Shown: positions 55,753 through 64,000 of the stretch, in pieces
Position numbering within the stretch: the first letter of the stretch is position 1
Layout: each line of letters begins with the position of its first letter
NCBI RefSeq assembly: GCF_030271535.1
Contig: NZ_JASCXJ010000002.1
Span: forward strand, 62,001-126,000
Length of the DNA: 64,000 bases
Origin: Nocardiopsis sp. ATB16-24
Lineage (GTDB): Bacteria > Actinomycetota > Actinomycetes > Streptosporangiales > Streptosporangiaceae
Direction of reading: 5' to 3'
Notes under the pieces: generated by a model
The model's input: the letters and a program-made list of their open reading frames with translations, nothing else
Told to the model about the DNA's origin: nothing
The model's database searches: none
Program-made: the position numbers and the translations under genes

Positions 55753-56434
55753 CCCACAGCGCGAGCTGGATACGGTCGCGCATGTTCAGCTTGCGCAGGA
55801 TGTTCGTGACGTGGTTCCTGGCCGTACCCTCCGAGATGAACAGCTTGCGGGCGATCTCGCGGTTGCTCGCCCCGACACCCACCAGTCGGGCCACCTCCTC
55901 CTCCCTCTGGGACAGCACGCTTTCCCCCGAGGCGGCGGGGGCCGACGGGACTCCGTTCTCCGCTTGGGCCGGGTCTGTACCCGGGTGCTTCAACAGGACG
56001 TTGAGCAGGAGCTCCGTGGCCGAGCTCCCCAGTACGGTCTCTCCGCTCGCCGCCCTGTGCACCGCGTCCACGAGGCGTTCGGGCATGGTGTCCTTGAGCA
56101 GGTAGCCTTTCGCCCCCGCCCGCAGTGCGCTGAGGACCAACTCGTCCTCGTCGAAGGTGGTCAGGACCACCACCGGGATCTCCGGACGCGTCTGGCGTAG
56201 GCGTCTGATCAGCGTCACCCCGTCCATGACGGGCATCCGCGCGTCGGCCAGCACAAGGTCCACGGTCAAGGGCTCGGGGCCCGTGAGGAGTCCGAGCGCC
56301 TCCTCACCGTCGGCGGCGGTACCTGAGACCTTGATCCCCGGTTCGATCTCCAGCAGTTTGCGCAGGCCCTCCCTCATGAGGACCTGGTCGTCGACGATCA
56401 GAACCCTGGTCGGAGACGCTTCACCCACCAACAC
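55733..56434 (-). CDS. NarL/LuxR-type response regulator
   Basis: The 233-residue regulator has a receiver domain (LIVDDQVLMREGL, phospho-Asp64 in LADARMPVMDG, Lys in YLLKDTMPERLV) and a LuxR HTH (LSQREEEVARLVGVGASNREIARKLF region). GTG at 56434 has GAGGT upstream. It lacks an adjacent kinase; the kinase at 46395-47663 flanks the other end of the locus. It probably controls lanthipeptide production or immunity. Confidence 0.85.
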   Translation of the reverse strand: MLVGEASPTRVLIVDDQVLMREGLRKLLEIEPGIKVSGTAADGEEALGLLTGPEPLTVDLVLADARMPVMDGVTLIRRLRQTRPEIPVVVLTTFDEDELVLSALRAGAKGYLLKDTMPERLVDAVHRAASGETVLGSSATELLLNVLLKHPGTDPAQAENGVPSAPAASGESVLSQREEEVARLVGVGASNREIARKLFISEGTARNHVTNILRKLNMRDRIQLALWVRERDA

Positions 56435-56735
56435 GGACCTCGTTCACGGTGAGTACGGACATTGCAGGACGAGGGAAAGACGCTCCGAAAGAAGGCATCC
56501 CTTTTTCGAGCATCCTATAGGCTCCCTCCCACCCCCGTCTCCCAGGTGTTCTCATGGGTATGAGTGCGTGCCTCCCCTCATGATTTCGGTTCCTCTGTGC
56601 TGAATGCACATGACATGAACGTGCCTGCCCGCAGATGGTGCGTGTTCATCTGTGGGGATAATCTGAAATCCAACTGGCTTGTTTCTGAATTATTTATGTG
56701 ATCGGAGTTCTCTCCATGGAAAAGGAGAGTGGTCG
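56435..56735. other. Divergent promoter region: regulator and ABC pump
   Basis: AT-rich for this genome, especially 56655-56700. It holds the TGAATTATT element at 56686-56694 shared with the lanKC promoter and presumably both divergent promoters. No gene is supported. Confidence 0.5.
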
Positions 56736-57650
56736 ATGACAAAGGCGGAAGAGGAGATGTCGGGCGCTGCCGTCGTCGCGAAGGGACTCACCCGTGACTA
56801 TGGGAATGGCGCGGGGGTGTTCGATGTGGGGCTTCGTGTGGACGCGGGCACGGTGTTCGGTCTGGTCGGTCCCAACGGGGCCGGCAAGACCACACTCATC
56901 TCCCTGCTCTGTGGTCTGCGCAGAGCTGACAGGGGGAGCGTCTCCGTGCGTGCGGAGCGTCTCGCGCTGTGCCCGGACGTGCCCGACTTCGAGCCTTGGC
57001 TGACCGCCGCGGAGGTGGTCTCCTTCGGAGCGAGGCTGCGCGGTGAGGACGTCACGAGGGCGAAGGTGGAGCAGGCCTTGGCACGGGTGGGGCTCGCCGG
57101 TAGTGCCCACAGGCGTCATCGTTCCTTCTCACGAGGGATGCGTCAACGCCTTGGTCTGGCGGCCGCATTGGTGTGCGAACCGGACCTGATCGTCATGGAC
57201 GAACCCGTATCCGGGCTGGATCCGCAGGGCAGGGCCGAACTGCTGGACCTGATCTCCGGCATGAGAGGTCGGCACACGGTCCTGTTCTCCAGCCACCTCC
57301 TCGACGACGTCCAACGTGTGTGCGACGACGTTGCGGTGCTCAAATCCGGAAATGTCGTGTACCAGGGATCGGTGGGAGAATTGATAAACCGGTATCTGCG
57401 TCCTGCCTGGCACCTGTGGATCCGTGGTCAGGTCGACCAGGTGGTCGCTGTTTTCGCACGACAGGAGTGGGCGACACGGGTCGAGCCCGTGGATCACCAT
57501 TGCCTCTATGTGGAGGCCTCCTCGATCGAGGTGGGGGAGGCGGGCATCCCTCGGGTACTGGCCGAAGCCGGGATCGGCCTGGTCGGTATGTCCGCCCACG
57601 AGGCCGGACTCGAATCGGCCTTCGTCTCACTGACGAGGGAGGGGAGGTGA
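56736..57650 (+). CDS. ABC-2 pump ATP-binding protein (self-protection)
   Basis: The 304-residue ATPase has Walker A GPNGAGKTT, signature FSRGMRQRLGL, Walker B LIVMDEP, and switch SSHLLDDVQ, with a C-terminal extension. It is like the BcrA/LanF group that gives producers immunity to antimicrobial peptides. ATG at 56736 has GGAGAG 8 nt upstream. Its stop overlaps the permease start (GTGA). Confidence 0.86.
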   Translation: MTKAEEEMSGAAVVAKGLTRDYGNGAGVFDVGLRVDAGTVFGLVGPNGAGKTTLISLLCGLRRADRGSVSVRAERLALCPDVPDFEPWLTAAEVVSFGARLRGEDVTRAKVEQALARVGLAGSAHRRHRSFSRGMRQRLGLAAALVCEPDLIVMDEPVSGLDPQGRAELLDLISGMRGRHTVLFSSHLLDDVQRVCDDVAVLKSGNVVYQGSVGELINRYLRPAWHLWIRGQVDQVVAVFARQEWATRVEPVDHHCLYVEASSIEVGEAGIPRVLAEAGIGLVGMSAHEAGLESAFVSLTREGR

Positions 57651-58402
57651 ACTCCGCACTGTGGCACCTGGAGCTTCTGCGCACGCTCAGGACTCCCGGT
57701 CTGCTGATCGCGACGGCACTCATGGTCCTTTTCGGCGTGACCTCTCCGATCATGGCCCTGTACGCGAACGAGATCATCGCAGCGCTCGACCCCACCGGGA
57801 CGGCTCCGGCCATGCCCGCCCCGACACCTCAGAGCAGTATCGCCACGTTTCTGAGCAACGCCTCGGGTCCGTTGCTGCTGGCGAACGTGCTCATCGCGGC
57901 CATGGCGCTGGCTTTTGACAGTCGTTCGTCGAGGGCCTTGTTCTACCGCACCCGGGTGCATCGCACGGCGGCTCTCATCCTGCCCCGCTGGGCGGTCGCC
58001 TCATCAGTCGTCGTCCTTGCCCACATCCTCGGGTCCCTGTGCGCATGGGCGAGTACGAGCCTGCTCTTGGGGGCGGTGCCTTTCTGGCGCTACCTCCTGG
58101 GAACGCTGCTGAGCTGCGTCTACTTCACATTCGTGACGGCGGTGGTCGCACTCGCGGCCGGACTGGTGCGCAACGTTCTCGCCGTTCTGGGTGTCACGGC
58201 CGGCATCCTGGCCGCGATGGCCATCCTCGCTCAGGTGCCCGTGATCTCCGAATGGACCCCGTCCGCGCTCACGGGTGCACAGGCTGTCCTGGTGGACTCG
58301 GGAGGGGCCGCTTTCTTCGTTCGGGCCCTCGTGGTCACCGCAGCGCTCAACACGACATGTCTCTCCCTGAGCGTGTGGCTGTGCTCTCGAAGGGAGTTCT
58401 AG
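57647..58402 (+). CDS. ABC-2 pump permease
   Basis: The 251-residue membrane protein has six hydrophobic segments (for example LLIATALMVLFGVTSPIMA, LLLANVLIAAMALA, LPRWAVASSVVVLAHILGSL, LLSCVYFTFVTAVVALAAGL, LAVLGVTAGILAAMAILA, VRALVVTAALNTTCLSL). GTG at 57647 overlaps the ATPase stop, with GAGGGAGGGGAGG upstream. It completes the pump; immunity or extra export is the likely job. Confidence 0.82.
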   Translation: MNSALWHLELLRTLRTPGLLIATALMVLFGVTSPIMALYANEIIAALDPTGTAPAMPAPTPQSSIATFLSNASGPLLLANVLIAAMALAFDSRSSRALFYRTRVHRTAALILPRWAVASSVVVLAHILGSLCAWASTSLLLGAVPFWRYLLGTLLSCVYFTFVTAVVALAAGLVRNVLAVLGVTAGILAAMAILAQVPVISEWTPSALTGAQAVLVDSGGAAFFVRALVVTAALNTTCLSLSVWLCSRREF

Positions 58403-58534
58403 CGATGTCCTCGAACCGGTGAGGTCCGGGGCCGGATTCCACCAACACGGTTCCGACCGAGGTTCCGGGCCGCGGGTCGTCCGTGAACCGCGACACCTCT
58501 CCGACGGGCTCCGGGGCCTCAGTGCGGGGAAGGG

Positions 58535-58571
58535 ACGAGGGGCCCGTCGCGTGTGTGCGAGGGCCCCTCGT
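58535..58571 (-). terminator. Terminator of tRNA-Ser
   Basis: ACGAGGGGCCC and GGGCCCCTCGT are perfect 11-bp arms with a 15-nt loop, 7 nt beyond the tRNA 3' end on the minus strand, followed there by CCCTTCCCC. It may also stop the ABC pump transcript from the other side. Confidence 0.6.
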
Positions 58572-58577
58572 GACCGG

Positions 58578-58666
58578 CGGAGGATCGGGGATTTGAACCC
58601 CGGATGGGTTTGCACCCAAACCGCATTAGCAGTGCGGCGCCATAGACCAGACTAGGCGAATCCTCC
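58578..58666 (-). tRNA. tRNA-Ser (anticodon GCT)
   Basis: On the minus strand GGAGGAT pairs with ATCCTCC. The anticodon stem CCGCA/TGCGG holds loop CTGCTAA, giving anticodon GCT (Ser, AGC/AGU). The long variable arm of class II tRNA is present (GTTTGGGTGCAAACCC). Discriminator G at 58578; CCA is not encoded (CCG follows). Confidence 0.95.
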
Positions 58667-58941
58667 TCGGTGAGGACAGCCTACAGACACTCAGGACGGT
58701 TGTGCAAAACGAAGTCCCGTTACCGGATGTGACTCCGGAGACCGCGCCTGCGGGCGGCCTCGCGGCCGGGGCCGGAAACGGTGTCATCGCTGGTACGGGG
58801 CCCGCCGCCACCCCAGGTGCGCGCCCTGACGCTCCCCCGCCTCCTGCTCCTCGGGGGTGAGCGGCGGGTCCGTTTCTCCGGCCTCGTCCGGCTCGGGGCG
58901 GAGGCGGGGGGAGCGACGCCACCACGGGACCGGCCCGCGCC

Positions 58942-59469
58942 TCAGCCCAGGGTGCGCTCGATGATCAGGTCCGCGTCCAGCCTCAGCTTGTCCACGGCCC
59001 GGGACAGCGTGCTCTTGACGGTGCCGATCGTGACCCCCATGCGCTTGGCGATCTGGGCCTCGGTGAGGTCCTCGTAGTAGCGCAGCACCACCGTGGCCCT
59101 CTGGCGTTCGGGCAGCCGCGAGACGGCCCGTTCCACCACGTCGGCGAGGTCGGTGCGCCAGGTGGGGTCCTCCACGCGTTGTTCGGGGATCTCGTCGGTG
59201 GGGAAGACCTCCAACCGCCTGCGCCGCCACTCGGAGATCTGGGTGTTCACCATGGCCCGGCGTACGTATCCGTCACGTGTCTTGGGGTTGGCGATCCGGT
59301 CCCAGGCCAGGAACGTCTTCACCAGCGCCGCCTGCAACAGGTCCTCGGCGTCGGCGTGGCTGTTGGTCAGGGAGCGGGCCATCCGCATCAGGGCGGGCCC
59401 GCGCTCGGCCACGTAGCTGCTGAACTCGTCGTACCTGGGGGTCTGGGCAGTTCCCGTCACGCCGACCAC
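58942..59469 (-). CDS. SigE-family RNA polymerase sigma factor
   Basis: The 175-residue sigma factor has region 2 (YVAERGPALMRMARSLTNSHADAEDLLQAALVKTFLAWDRI) and region 4 (LPERQRATVVLRYYEDLTEAQIAKRMGVTIGTVKSTLSRAVDKL). It belongs to the actinobacterial SigE-like ECF group. GTG at 59469 has GAAGG upstream. No anti-sigma factor lies adjacent; the divergent genes encode cell-envelope-like proteins. Confidence 0.87.
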   Translation of the reverse strand: MVGVTGTAQTPRYDEFSSYVAERGPALMRMARSLTNSHADAEDLLQAALVKTFLAWDRIANPKTRDGYVRRAMVNTQISEWRRRRLEVFPTDEIPEQRVEDPTWRTDLADVVERAVSRLPERQRATVVLRYYEDLTEAQIAKRMGVTIGTVKSTLSRAVDKLRLDADLIIERTLG

Positions 59470-59865
59470 CGACCTTCACGGGCGCTACGTTGGCTTTCGT
59501 CTCGCTTCCTCCCTCTCAACTCTCACACAGGGGAAGCAAATATCCAGGCATCCATGCGTCATGTGCTGATAAACGGCACAACCTTCTGCTTTGGCGTCTC
59601 GTCTCGGGCGGGAGGTGGTGGAGGCGGCGGAAGGAGGGATATCAGGCGTTTTCCATGTGTCCTTGTGTGGATTTATGAATCTTTCGCGCTTTCTGGGTTC
59701 TATGCGTAGCTTTGTGACGACAGGCTGTGGTGGGGCGACTCCGAGCGCCCCAAGCCGTGTGAGCAGTGAGCAGGATGCTTCCCTGATGGCATGAGGTCTC
59801 CCCAGGAGACGGGTGACGCGGGGAAGAGCACGGAAGAGGGTCGTGTGGCAGGGGGTCCGTTCGAC
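59470..59865. other. Divergent intergenic region
   Basis: Between the sigma factor and the barrel-like protein. AT-rich around 59640-59720, probably promoters for both. No gene is supported. Confidence 0.45.
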
Positions 59866-60834
59866 ATGTCGGAGACAGCCGAAAGACGGGACCGCAGAAG
59901 GCTCACCTCTGTGGTGCTCGGTCCCGGAAGCGTCCCGGATCCCACGCCTCTGGGAGCCCGGGTCACACGCGGTGTGGTCGTCAGCGCGAACACCCGCATG
60001 CTCTGCATGGCCGTCCCCGAGGGGGAGGAGCGCTTCCTGTACGACCACGACACCACGTTCTGGCGCGGCGGCGAGGTCGGGCCGGGCGACCTTCGCCCGG
60101 GGGACGACGCCGTGGTGCTGCGCATGGCCGGCGGCCATCCCGTGGCCGAACGCGTGTGGGCACAGGCGGCCCGAGCCACCGGCGTCATCGTCGCCCGTGA
60201 CGGTGACACCTTGGAGGTCGACCCCGGTCACGGGCGTCCCCGTCTGACCGTCGTCATCCCCTACCGCAACTCGGGCCGGATCACCGTCCGCCACCCGCGA
60301 CTGGAACCGGGCTACGTCTTCGACGCGGTCGGCGTCTGGCGGGAGGGCGCCGTGTGGGCGACGCGTCCCGCCACCACCCAGCCGCCCTATCCCCTCCGAG
60401 CCACACCGCACAGACCTCCCACGCACCGGTACGGCGGCACGCTGAACGGCATCGCCACCTGGTACGACCCCGCCTGGGGCCGCTCCACCCACCTGGACCC
60501 CCGCGCCCACCTCGACGCCGTCGCCTACCCCGCGCTCGACATCGTCGGCCACGACCCCGCGTGCGACCGGCGCACTCCCTGCGCCCCCCTGCCCCTGCTG
60601 TCCGTCGGAGCCACGCTGAGCCTGCGCAACGACTGTACGAAGGACAGCGCCGTGTTCCCCGTCGTCGCCTGCGCGGCCGCCGACAGTTGGCTGTGCGATC
60701 TGTGCCCCGCCTGCGGTGGCCAGGGCGCGGGGAGGATCGCCTCACTCACCATGACCGGGTTCGTCGCCCTTGGAGGGCGTCTGGAGGACGGTTGCTTCAA
60801 CGCGACGGTGACCGTCCACGACGGGGAGGGATGA
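59866..60834 (+). CDS. Protein of unknown function with RlpA-like barrel end
   Basis: The 322-residue product has no signal peptide. Its N-terminal 150 residues have SH3- or OB-like strand patterns (GVVVSANTRML, PGDDAVVLRMAGG). The C-terminal 120 start GTLNGIATWYDPAWG, recalling RlpA-type double-psi barrels, and hold ten cysteines (for example DPACDRRTPCAP, WLCDLCPACGG). ATG at 59866 is chosen; GTG at 59845 is also possible. A cysteine-rich cytosolic protein could bind metal or need oxidation. Function unknown. Confidence 0.6.
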   Translation: MSETAERRDRRRLTSVVLGPGSVPDPTPLGARVTRGVVVSANTRMLCMAVPEGEERFLYDHDTTFWRGGEVGPGDLRPGDDAVVLRMAGGHPVAERVWAQAARATGVIVARDGDTLEVDPGHGRPRLTVVIPYRNSGRITVRHPRLEPGYVFDAVGVWREGAVWATRPATTQPPYPLRATPHRPPTHRYGGTLNGIATWYDPAWGRSTHLDPRAHLDAVAYPALDIVGHDPACDRRTPCAPLPLLSVGATLSLRNDCTKDSAVFPVVACAAADSWLCDLCPACGGQGAGRIASLTMTGFVALGGRLEDGCFNATVTVHDGEG

Positions 60835-60838
60835 GAAC

Positions 60839-61864
60839 ATGTCGTCGGAGATCTTCGCAGTGGTCCGTGAGGTGCAACTACCGCTCCTGGCGGTGCTGCT
60901 CCTGCTCGGTGCCGTGACCAAGATGAGCGGGAGGGCGGCCGACACGGGCGGTCTCGCCGTCCTGGTGTCCGAACGCCTGCGCCGCCCGTCCGCGGTCGCC
61001 ACAGGCCTGCTGGAGGCCGCACTGGGGGTCGGCCTCCTGGTGTCGAACGGCCTTCCGGGCGAGGCGGCGCGGGCACTGACGGCGATCGTGTTCGCCGTCT
61101 CCGTGGTGGTCCTGTTCCTGGTCCGCAGACGAGACCCCGAGGCGGGCTGCGGATGCTTCGGTGGGTTGAGCCGCGCCCCGGTCGGCCGGCGCACGCTGAC
61201 CCGGGCCGGTCTGTTGTCGGCCGCGGCCCTGACCACGCTCGGACTGGAACCCGCCGGGTGGCAGGTGCTCGCCTCGCCCACACCGTCGCATGCCTGGGTG
61301 CTGGGCGCCGAACTGCTGATCCTGGCGCTGCTCAGTCCCGAACTCCGGGACATGGTGACGCGCTCCACGCACAAGGAGCCGTGCGAGCTGCGGGAGGTTC
61401 CGCTGAACCACACCATGCGGGTGCTTCAGCGCAGTGAGGTGTGGCGTACCAACGAACCGGTCATGATCAAGCCCGAGCCCACGGACGTGTGGCGCAAGGG
61501 CTGCTGGCGACTCCTGCGCTACGACGGGATCCGGCACGGGCGCCGCGTGGACGTGGTGTACGCGGTCAGGATCGGGGGCAGGCGCGACACGGCCGTGCGT
61601 GCGGTCGTGGTCGACCGCGCCAGTGGGGCGGTGCTCGCCTCCTACGGGGCCGTCTCCCAGGCCGAGCTGATCGGCCCTCCGCGCAAACTGCCCCGTCCGA
61701 GCGTCGCGGCCAGGCTGCACGAGCGGCGTCAGGACCCCGACAGGGCGGCACAGAGCCTGCGGGCCGCCAGAGGACTCTCCATCCTGGGCGAGCCCGCGGA
61801 GCGGGCGCCGCGGGGACACGACCACGGCGACCCGGACGAGCGCAGACCGGCGCCGACCGGTTAG
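60839..61864 (+). CDS. MauE/DoxX-like membrane protein with C-terminal extension
   Basis: The 341-residue protein has four hydrophobic segments in the first 170 residues and the MauE hallmark AGCGCFGGLS, a CxC site linked to disulfide or redox transfer. The C-terminal 150 residues are soluble and of unknown family. ATG at 60839 lies 4 nt after the previous gene's stop, so the two cysteine-containing proteins are co-translated and may work together in thiol chemistry. Confidence 0.7.
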   Translation: MSSEIFAVVREVQLPLLAVLLLLGAVTKMSGRAADTGGLAVLVSERLRRPSAVATGLLEAALGVGLLVSNGLPGEAARALTAIVFAVSVVVLFLVRRRDPEAGCGCFGGLSRAPVGRRTLTRAGLLSAAALTTLGLEPAGWQVLASPTPSHAWVLGAELLILALLSPELRDMVTRSTHKEPCELREVPLNHTMRVLQRSEVWRTNEPVMIKPEPTDVWRKGCWRLLRYDGIRHGRRVDVVYAVRIGGRRDTAVRAVVVDRASGAVLASYGAVSQAELIGPPRKLPRPSVAARLHERRQDPDRAAQSLRAARGLSILGEPAERAPRGHDHGDPDERRPAPTG

Positions 61865-61885
61865 GGCACCCACGTCCTTGCGGAA

Positions 61886-61939
61886 CGGTCCTGTTCCCGT
61901 GGTCGGCGCTCAGCGACTCCGGGCCCGGGAACAGGACCG
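61886..61939. terminator. Bidirectional terminator between convergent genes
   Basis: CGGTCCTGTTCCCG and CGGGAACAGGACCG are perfect 14-bp arms around a 26-nt loop, between the MauE-like gene (plus) and the lipoprotein gene (minus). Confidence 0.65.
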
Positions 61940-61981
61940 GCGGCCGGTGAGGGTAGGTCCGTCCCGGCACGCGGCGCACAC

Positions 61982-62764
61982 TCAACCCAGCATCTGTCGC
62001 TGCCTTTCGACGGCGGCCTCGCTGAACTCCACGAGCATCTCCTCGTAGTCCGCCGGTTCGCCGGTGCCGAGGATGGACGTGGTGCCGACGAGGTCGCCGT
62101 TGCGGTACATGAGGCTGACCATGCGGCTCCGCTCTCCCGCGGACTCCACCTCGATGGCGAGGGCACGGGACCGGTCTCCGATCTGTGGCACGCCGTCCAG
62201 GGTGCTCACCCCATAGGCGGAGGAGGAACCGTCCTCATGGATGGCGGTGTACTCGGTGCAGTTCTCCGGCGGCTCGGTGGACAGCACCTCCTCCGCCGTC
62301 GCCTCGTCCACCCGCACCAGCATGTGCGTCACCGCACCCTGACTCCATTCGTAGGCGGCCACGGACGCGGGGGCCTCCCGCACCCCCTCCAGGTCGCCCC
62401 ACTGGTTCGCCGCGTCCAGGCACTCGGGTTTGTCGAGTTCGGTGGAGGCCCGCACCTCGTCGCTGTACCGCACCGTGACAAGCTCGGAGTAGGTGCCGCT
62501 CTCGCTTCCATCGGAGATGAGCGTGACGTCGCGCACGTGCAGGGGTTGTGCCTCGTGCAGTGCGGTGGCCGCCTCGGCGGTGGACAGGACGGGTCGTTCG
62601 TCGGTCTGCCCGGCCTCGTCGCCACCGCACGCGCCCAGCAGTACCGTCAAAGGCAGGGTCATCGGTAGGGCCAATGATCGGACGAAGTTCCGACCTGTCC
62701 TCCGTTGTGGGCCCTGGCCTGCGGAGTTTCGTGTGGAAGTGGTGGAGCGGAGGCGCAAGCGCAT
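61982..62764 (-). CDS. Lipoprotein of unknown function
   Basis: The 260-residue protein has a basic head, a hydrophobic stretch (LALPMTLPLTVLLGAC) and lipobox LLGAC with Cys46 for lipidation. The mature part is acidic with a predicted alpha/beta fold like actinobacterial sensor-type lipoproteins. ATG at 62764 has AGGAG at good spacing. Single gene, divergent from the aminotransferase. Function unknown. Confidence 0.7.
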   Translation of the reverse strand: MRLRLRSTTSTRNSAGQGPQRRTGRNFVRSLALPMTLPLTVLLGACGGDEAGQTDERPVLSTAEAATALHEAQPLHVRDVTLISDGSESGTYSELVTVRYSDEVRASTELDKPECLDAANQWGDLEGVREAPASVAAYEWSQGAVTHMLVRVDEATAEEVLSTEPPENCTEYTAIHEDGSSSAYGVSTLDGVPQIGDRSRALAIEVESAGERSRMVSLMYRNGDLVGTTSILGTGEPADYEEMLVEFSEAAVERQRQMLG

Positions 62765-62872
62765 GGTGGTATCTCCTCTTTTGTGCGATATTTCCGCTGG
62801 GAGCGGTGGCCGACCCGGACGCGATATCGCTGAGCGTGTCGCGGGGTTAGCACAAAGTATTGAGGAAGGACA

Positions 62873-63955
62873 ATGGTGTCGGAGTCGAAATCGTCATATC
62901 TGAGGTCGGTACTGGAAAGTATTCCGGCCTACAAGCCCGGCCAGAAGGTCGTGGGGCCCCACGGGCGCTCGATCAAGCTGTCCTCCAACGAGAGTCCTCT
63001 GGGACCGCTCCCCTCGGTGCGTGAGGCCATCACCCGGGCCGCGGCCGACCTGAACCGCTATCCGGACCCGGGGGCCTCCGAACTCACCTCCGCGCTCGCC
63101 CGACGCCTGGACGTCCCCGAGGAGCACATCGGTCTGGGCGCCGGTTCGGTGGGGCTGCTACAGCAGTTGCTCGAAGCGGTCGGCGAACCCGGAGCCGAGA
63201 TCGTCTACGCGTGGCGTTCCTTCGAGGCCTATCCCCTGCTCGTGGGACTGTCGGGGGCCACCTCCGTCCAGGTGCCCCTCAAGGACGAGACGCACGACCT
63301 CGACGCGATCGCGGAGGCGATCACCGAAAGCACCCGCATGGTGCTCGTGTGCAACCCCAACAACCCGACCGGCACCTCGCTGCGCGAGGAGGAACTGGTC
63401 GCGTTCCTGGACCGCGTGCCGGAGGACGTCCTGGTGATCCTGGACGAGGCCTACCGCGAGTACGTGCGCGACCCCGAGGTGCCCGACGGGATCTCCCTGT
63501 ACAGGGACCGGCCCAACGTCGCGGTGCTGCGCACCTTCTCCAAGGCCTACGGGCTCGCCGCCGTACGCCTGGGCTTCCTCGTGGGGCATCCGCACGTGAC
63601 CGGGGCCGTGCGCAAGACCCTCGTGCCGTTCGCGGTGAACCACCTCGCCCAGGCGGCGGGGATCGCCTCCCTCCAGGCGGAGGAGGAGCTCCTGGAGCGT
63701 GTGGAGGACACCGTCAAGGAGCGCGGGCGCGTCCGCGAGGCGCTCATCGCCTCGGGTTGGACGGTGCCGCCGACCGAGGCCAACTTCGTGTGGCTGCGTG
63801 CGGGCGAGGACACTCTCGACTTCGCCGACGCGTGCGCCAAGGAGGGGGTCTCGGTGCGTCCGTTCCCCGGTGAGGGCGCCCGGGTGAGCCTGGGCACCCC
63901 GGAGGAGAACGACGTCTTCCTCTCCGTCGCCACCTCCTACGACAAGCGACGCTGA
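62873..63955 (+). CDS. Histidinol-phosphate/aromatic aminotransferase (HisC family)
   Basis: The 360-residue fold-type I PLP enzyme has [44 protein letters not shown] and [14 protein letters not shown] with the Schiff-base Lys. This is the HisC group, including phenylalanine aminotransferase Pat. ATG at 62873 has GAGGAAGG upstream. It is away from a his operon, so histidine synthesis or aromatic amino-acid transamination are both possible. Confidence 0.85.
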   Translation: MVSESKSSYLRSVLESIPAYKPGQKVVGPHGRSIKLSSNESPLGPLPSVREAITRAAADLNRYPDPGASELTSALARRLDVPEEHIGLGAGSVGLLQQLLEAVGEPGAEIVYAWRSFEAYPLLVGLSGATSVQVPLKDETHDLDAIAEAITESTRMVLVCNPNNPTGTSLREEELVAFLDRVPEDVLVILDEAYREYVRDPEVPDGISLYRDRPNVAVLRTFSKAYGLAAVRLGFLVGHPHVTGAVRKTLVPFAVNHLAQAAGIASLQAEEELLERVEDTVKERGRVREALIASGWTVPPTEANFVWLRAGEDTLDFADACAKEGVSVRPFPGEGARVSLGTPEENDVFLSVATSYDKRR

Positions 63956-64000
63956 CGGCGACGCCGGGCCCCGGTCCTTCGTCCACAGCCTGTGGGAGAA

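Noticed and set aside
58578..58666. tRNA-Ser as attachment site of an integrated lanthipeptide island
   Set aside because: No integrase and no repeat of the tRNA 3' end found on the other side of the locus.

Overview
The window is chromosomal DNA of a high-GC (roughly 70 percent) Gram-positive actinomycete. GTG and TTG starts, GTGA/ATGA stop-start overlaps, actinobacterial regulator families and a Streptomyces-type gas-vesicle operon (gvpOAFGYZJLSK order) all point that way. The overall look fits Nocardiopsis or a relative, but no marker gene here fixes the genus.

Layout, left to right. 0-2 kb: a tRNA-Arg and a secreted GH64 beta-1,3-glucanase. 2-11.5 kb: a catabolic island made of a class III aminotransferase, an aldehyde dehydrogenase, an FCD-type GntR regulator, two Asp/Glu-racemase-fold enzymes, a DUF3830 protein, a D-2-hydroxyacid dehydrogenase and an amidase. 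A near-identical palindrome (GATTGT-TG-ACAATC type) lies in all three promoter regions, so the island looks like one GntR-controlled regulon. 11.6-15 kb: a NarL-type response regulator and a DosS/DevS-like GAF histidine kinase, with a decayed phosphotransferase between them. 15.7-21.3 kb: two secreted proteins of unknown function, an LCP-family cell-wall ligase and a small membrane protein. 21.5-27 kb: a ROK repressor divergent from zwf-edd-eda, an Entner-Doudoroff operon. 27-36 kb: a methyltransferase, a TetR regulator, Tag DNA glycosylase, an ABC-2 exporter operon, small membrane proteins and an FAD amine-oxidase-like enzyme. 36.2-41.9 kb: a complete gas-vesicle operon. 41.9-44.9 kb: a molybdopterin oxidoreductase lacking its usual N-terminal Fe-S cysteines, plus a small partner.

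45.2-58.4 kb is the most interesting part: a class III lanthipeptide locus. It holds an ArsR/SdpI-like pair, a histidine kinase, a LanKC synthetase, FIVE small precursor genes (40, 39, 40, 42 and 56 codons, none annotated by a length-based gene caller), two ABC exporters of fused permease-ATPase type, a NarL-type response regulator and an ABC-2 pump. Four precursors end in two SxxSxxxC motifs separated by one residue, the labyrinthopeptin layout; the fifth carries three such motifs. A strong terminator separates the precursors from the exporters. The 5' end of lanKC is conspicuously AT-rich.

58.5-64 kb: tRNA-Ser, a SigE-family sigma factor, a beta-barrel-like protein, a MauE-like membrane protein, a lipoprotein and a histidinol-phosphate-type aminotransferase. 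No CRISPR array, integrase, intact insertion sequence or rRNA was found.
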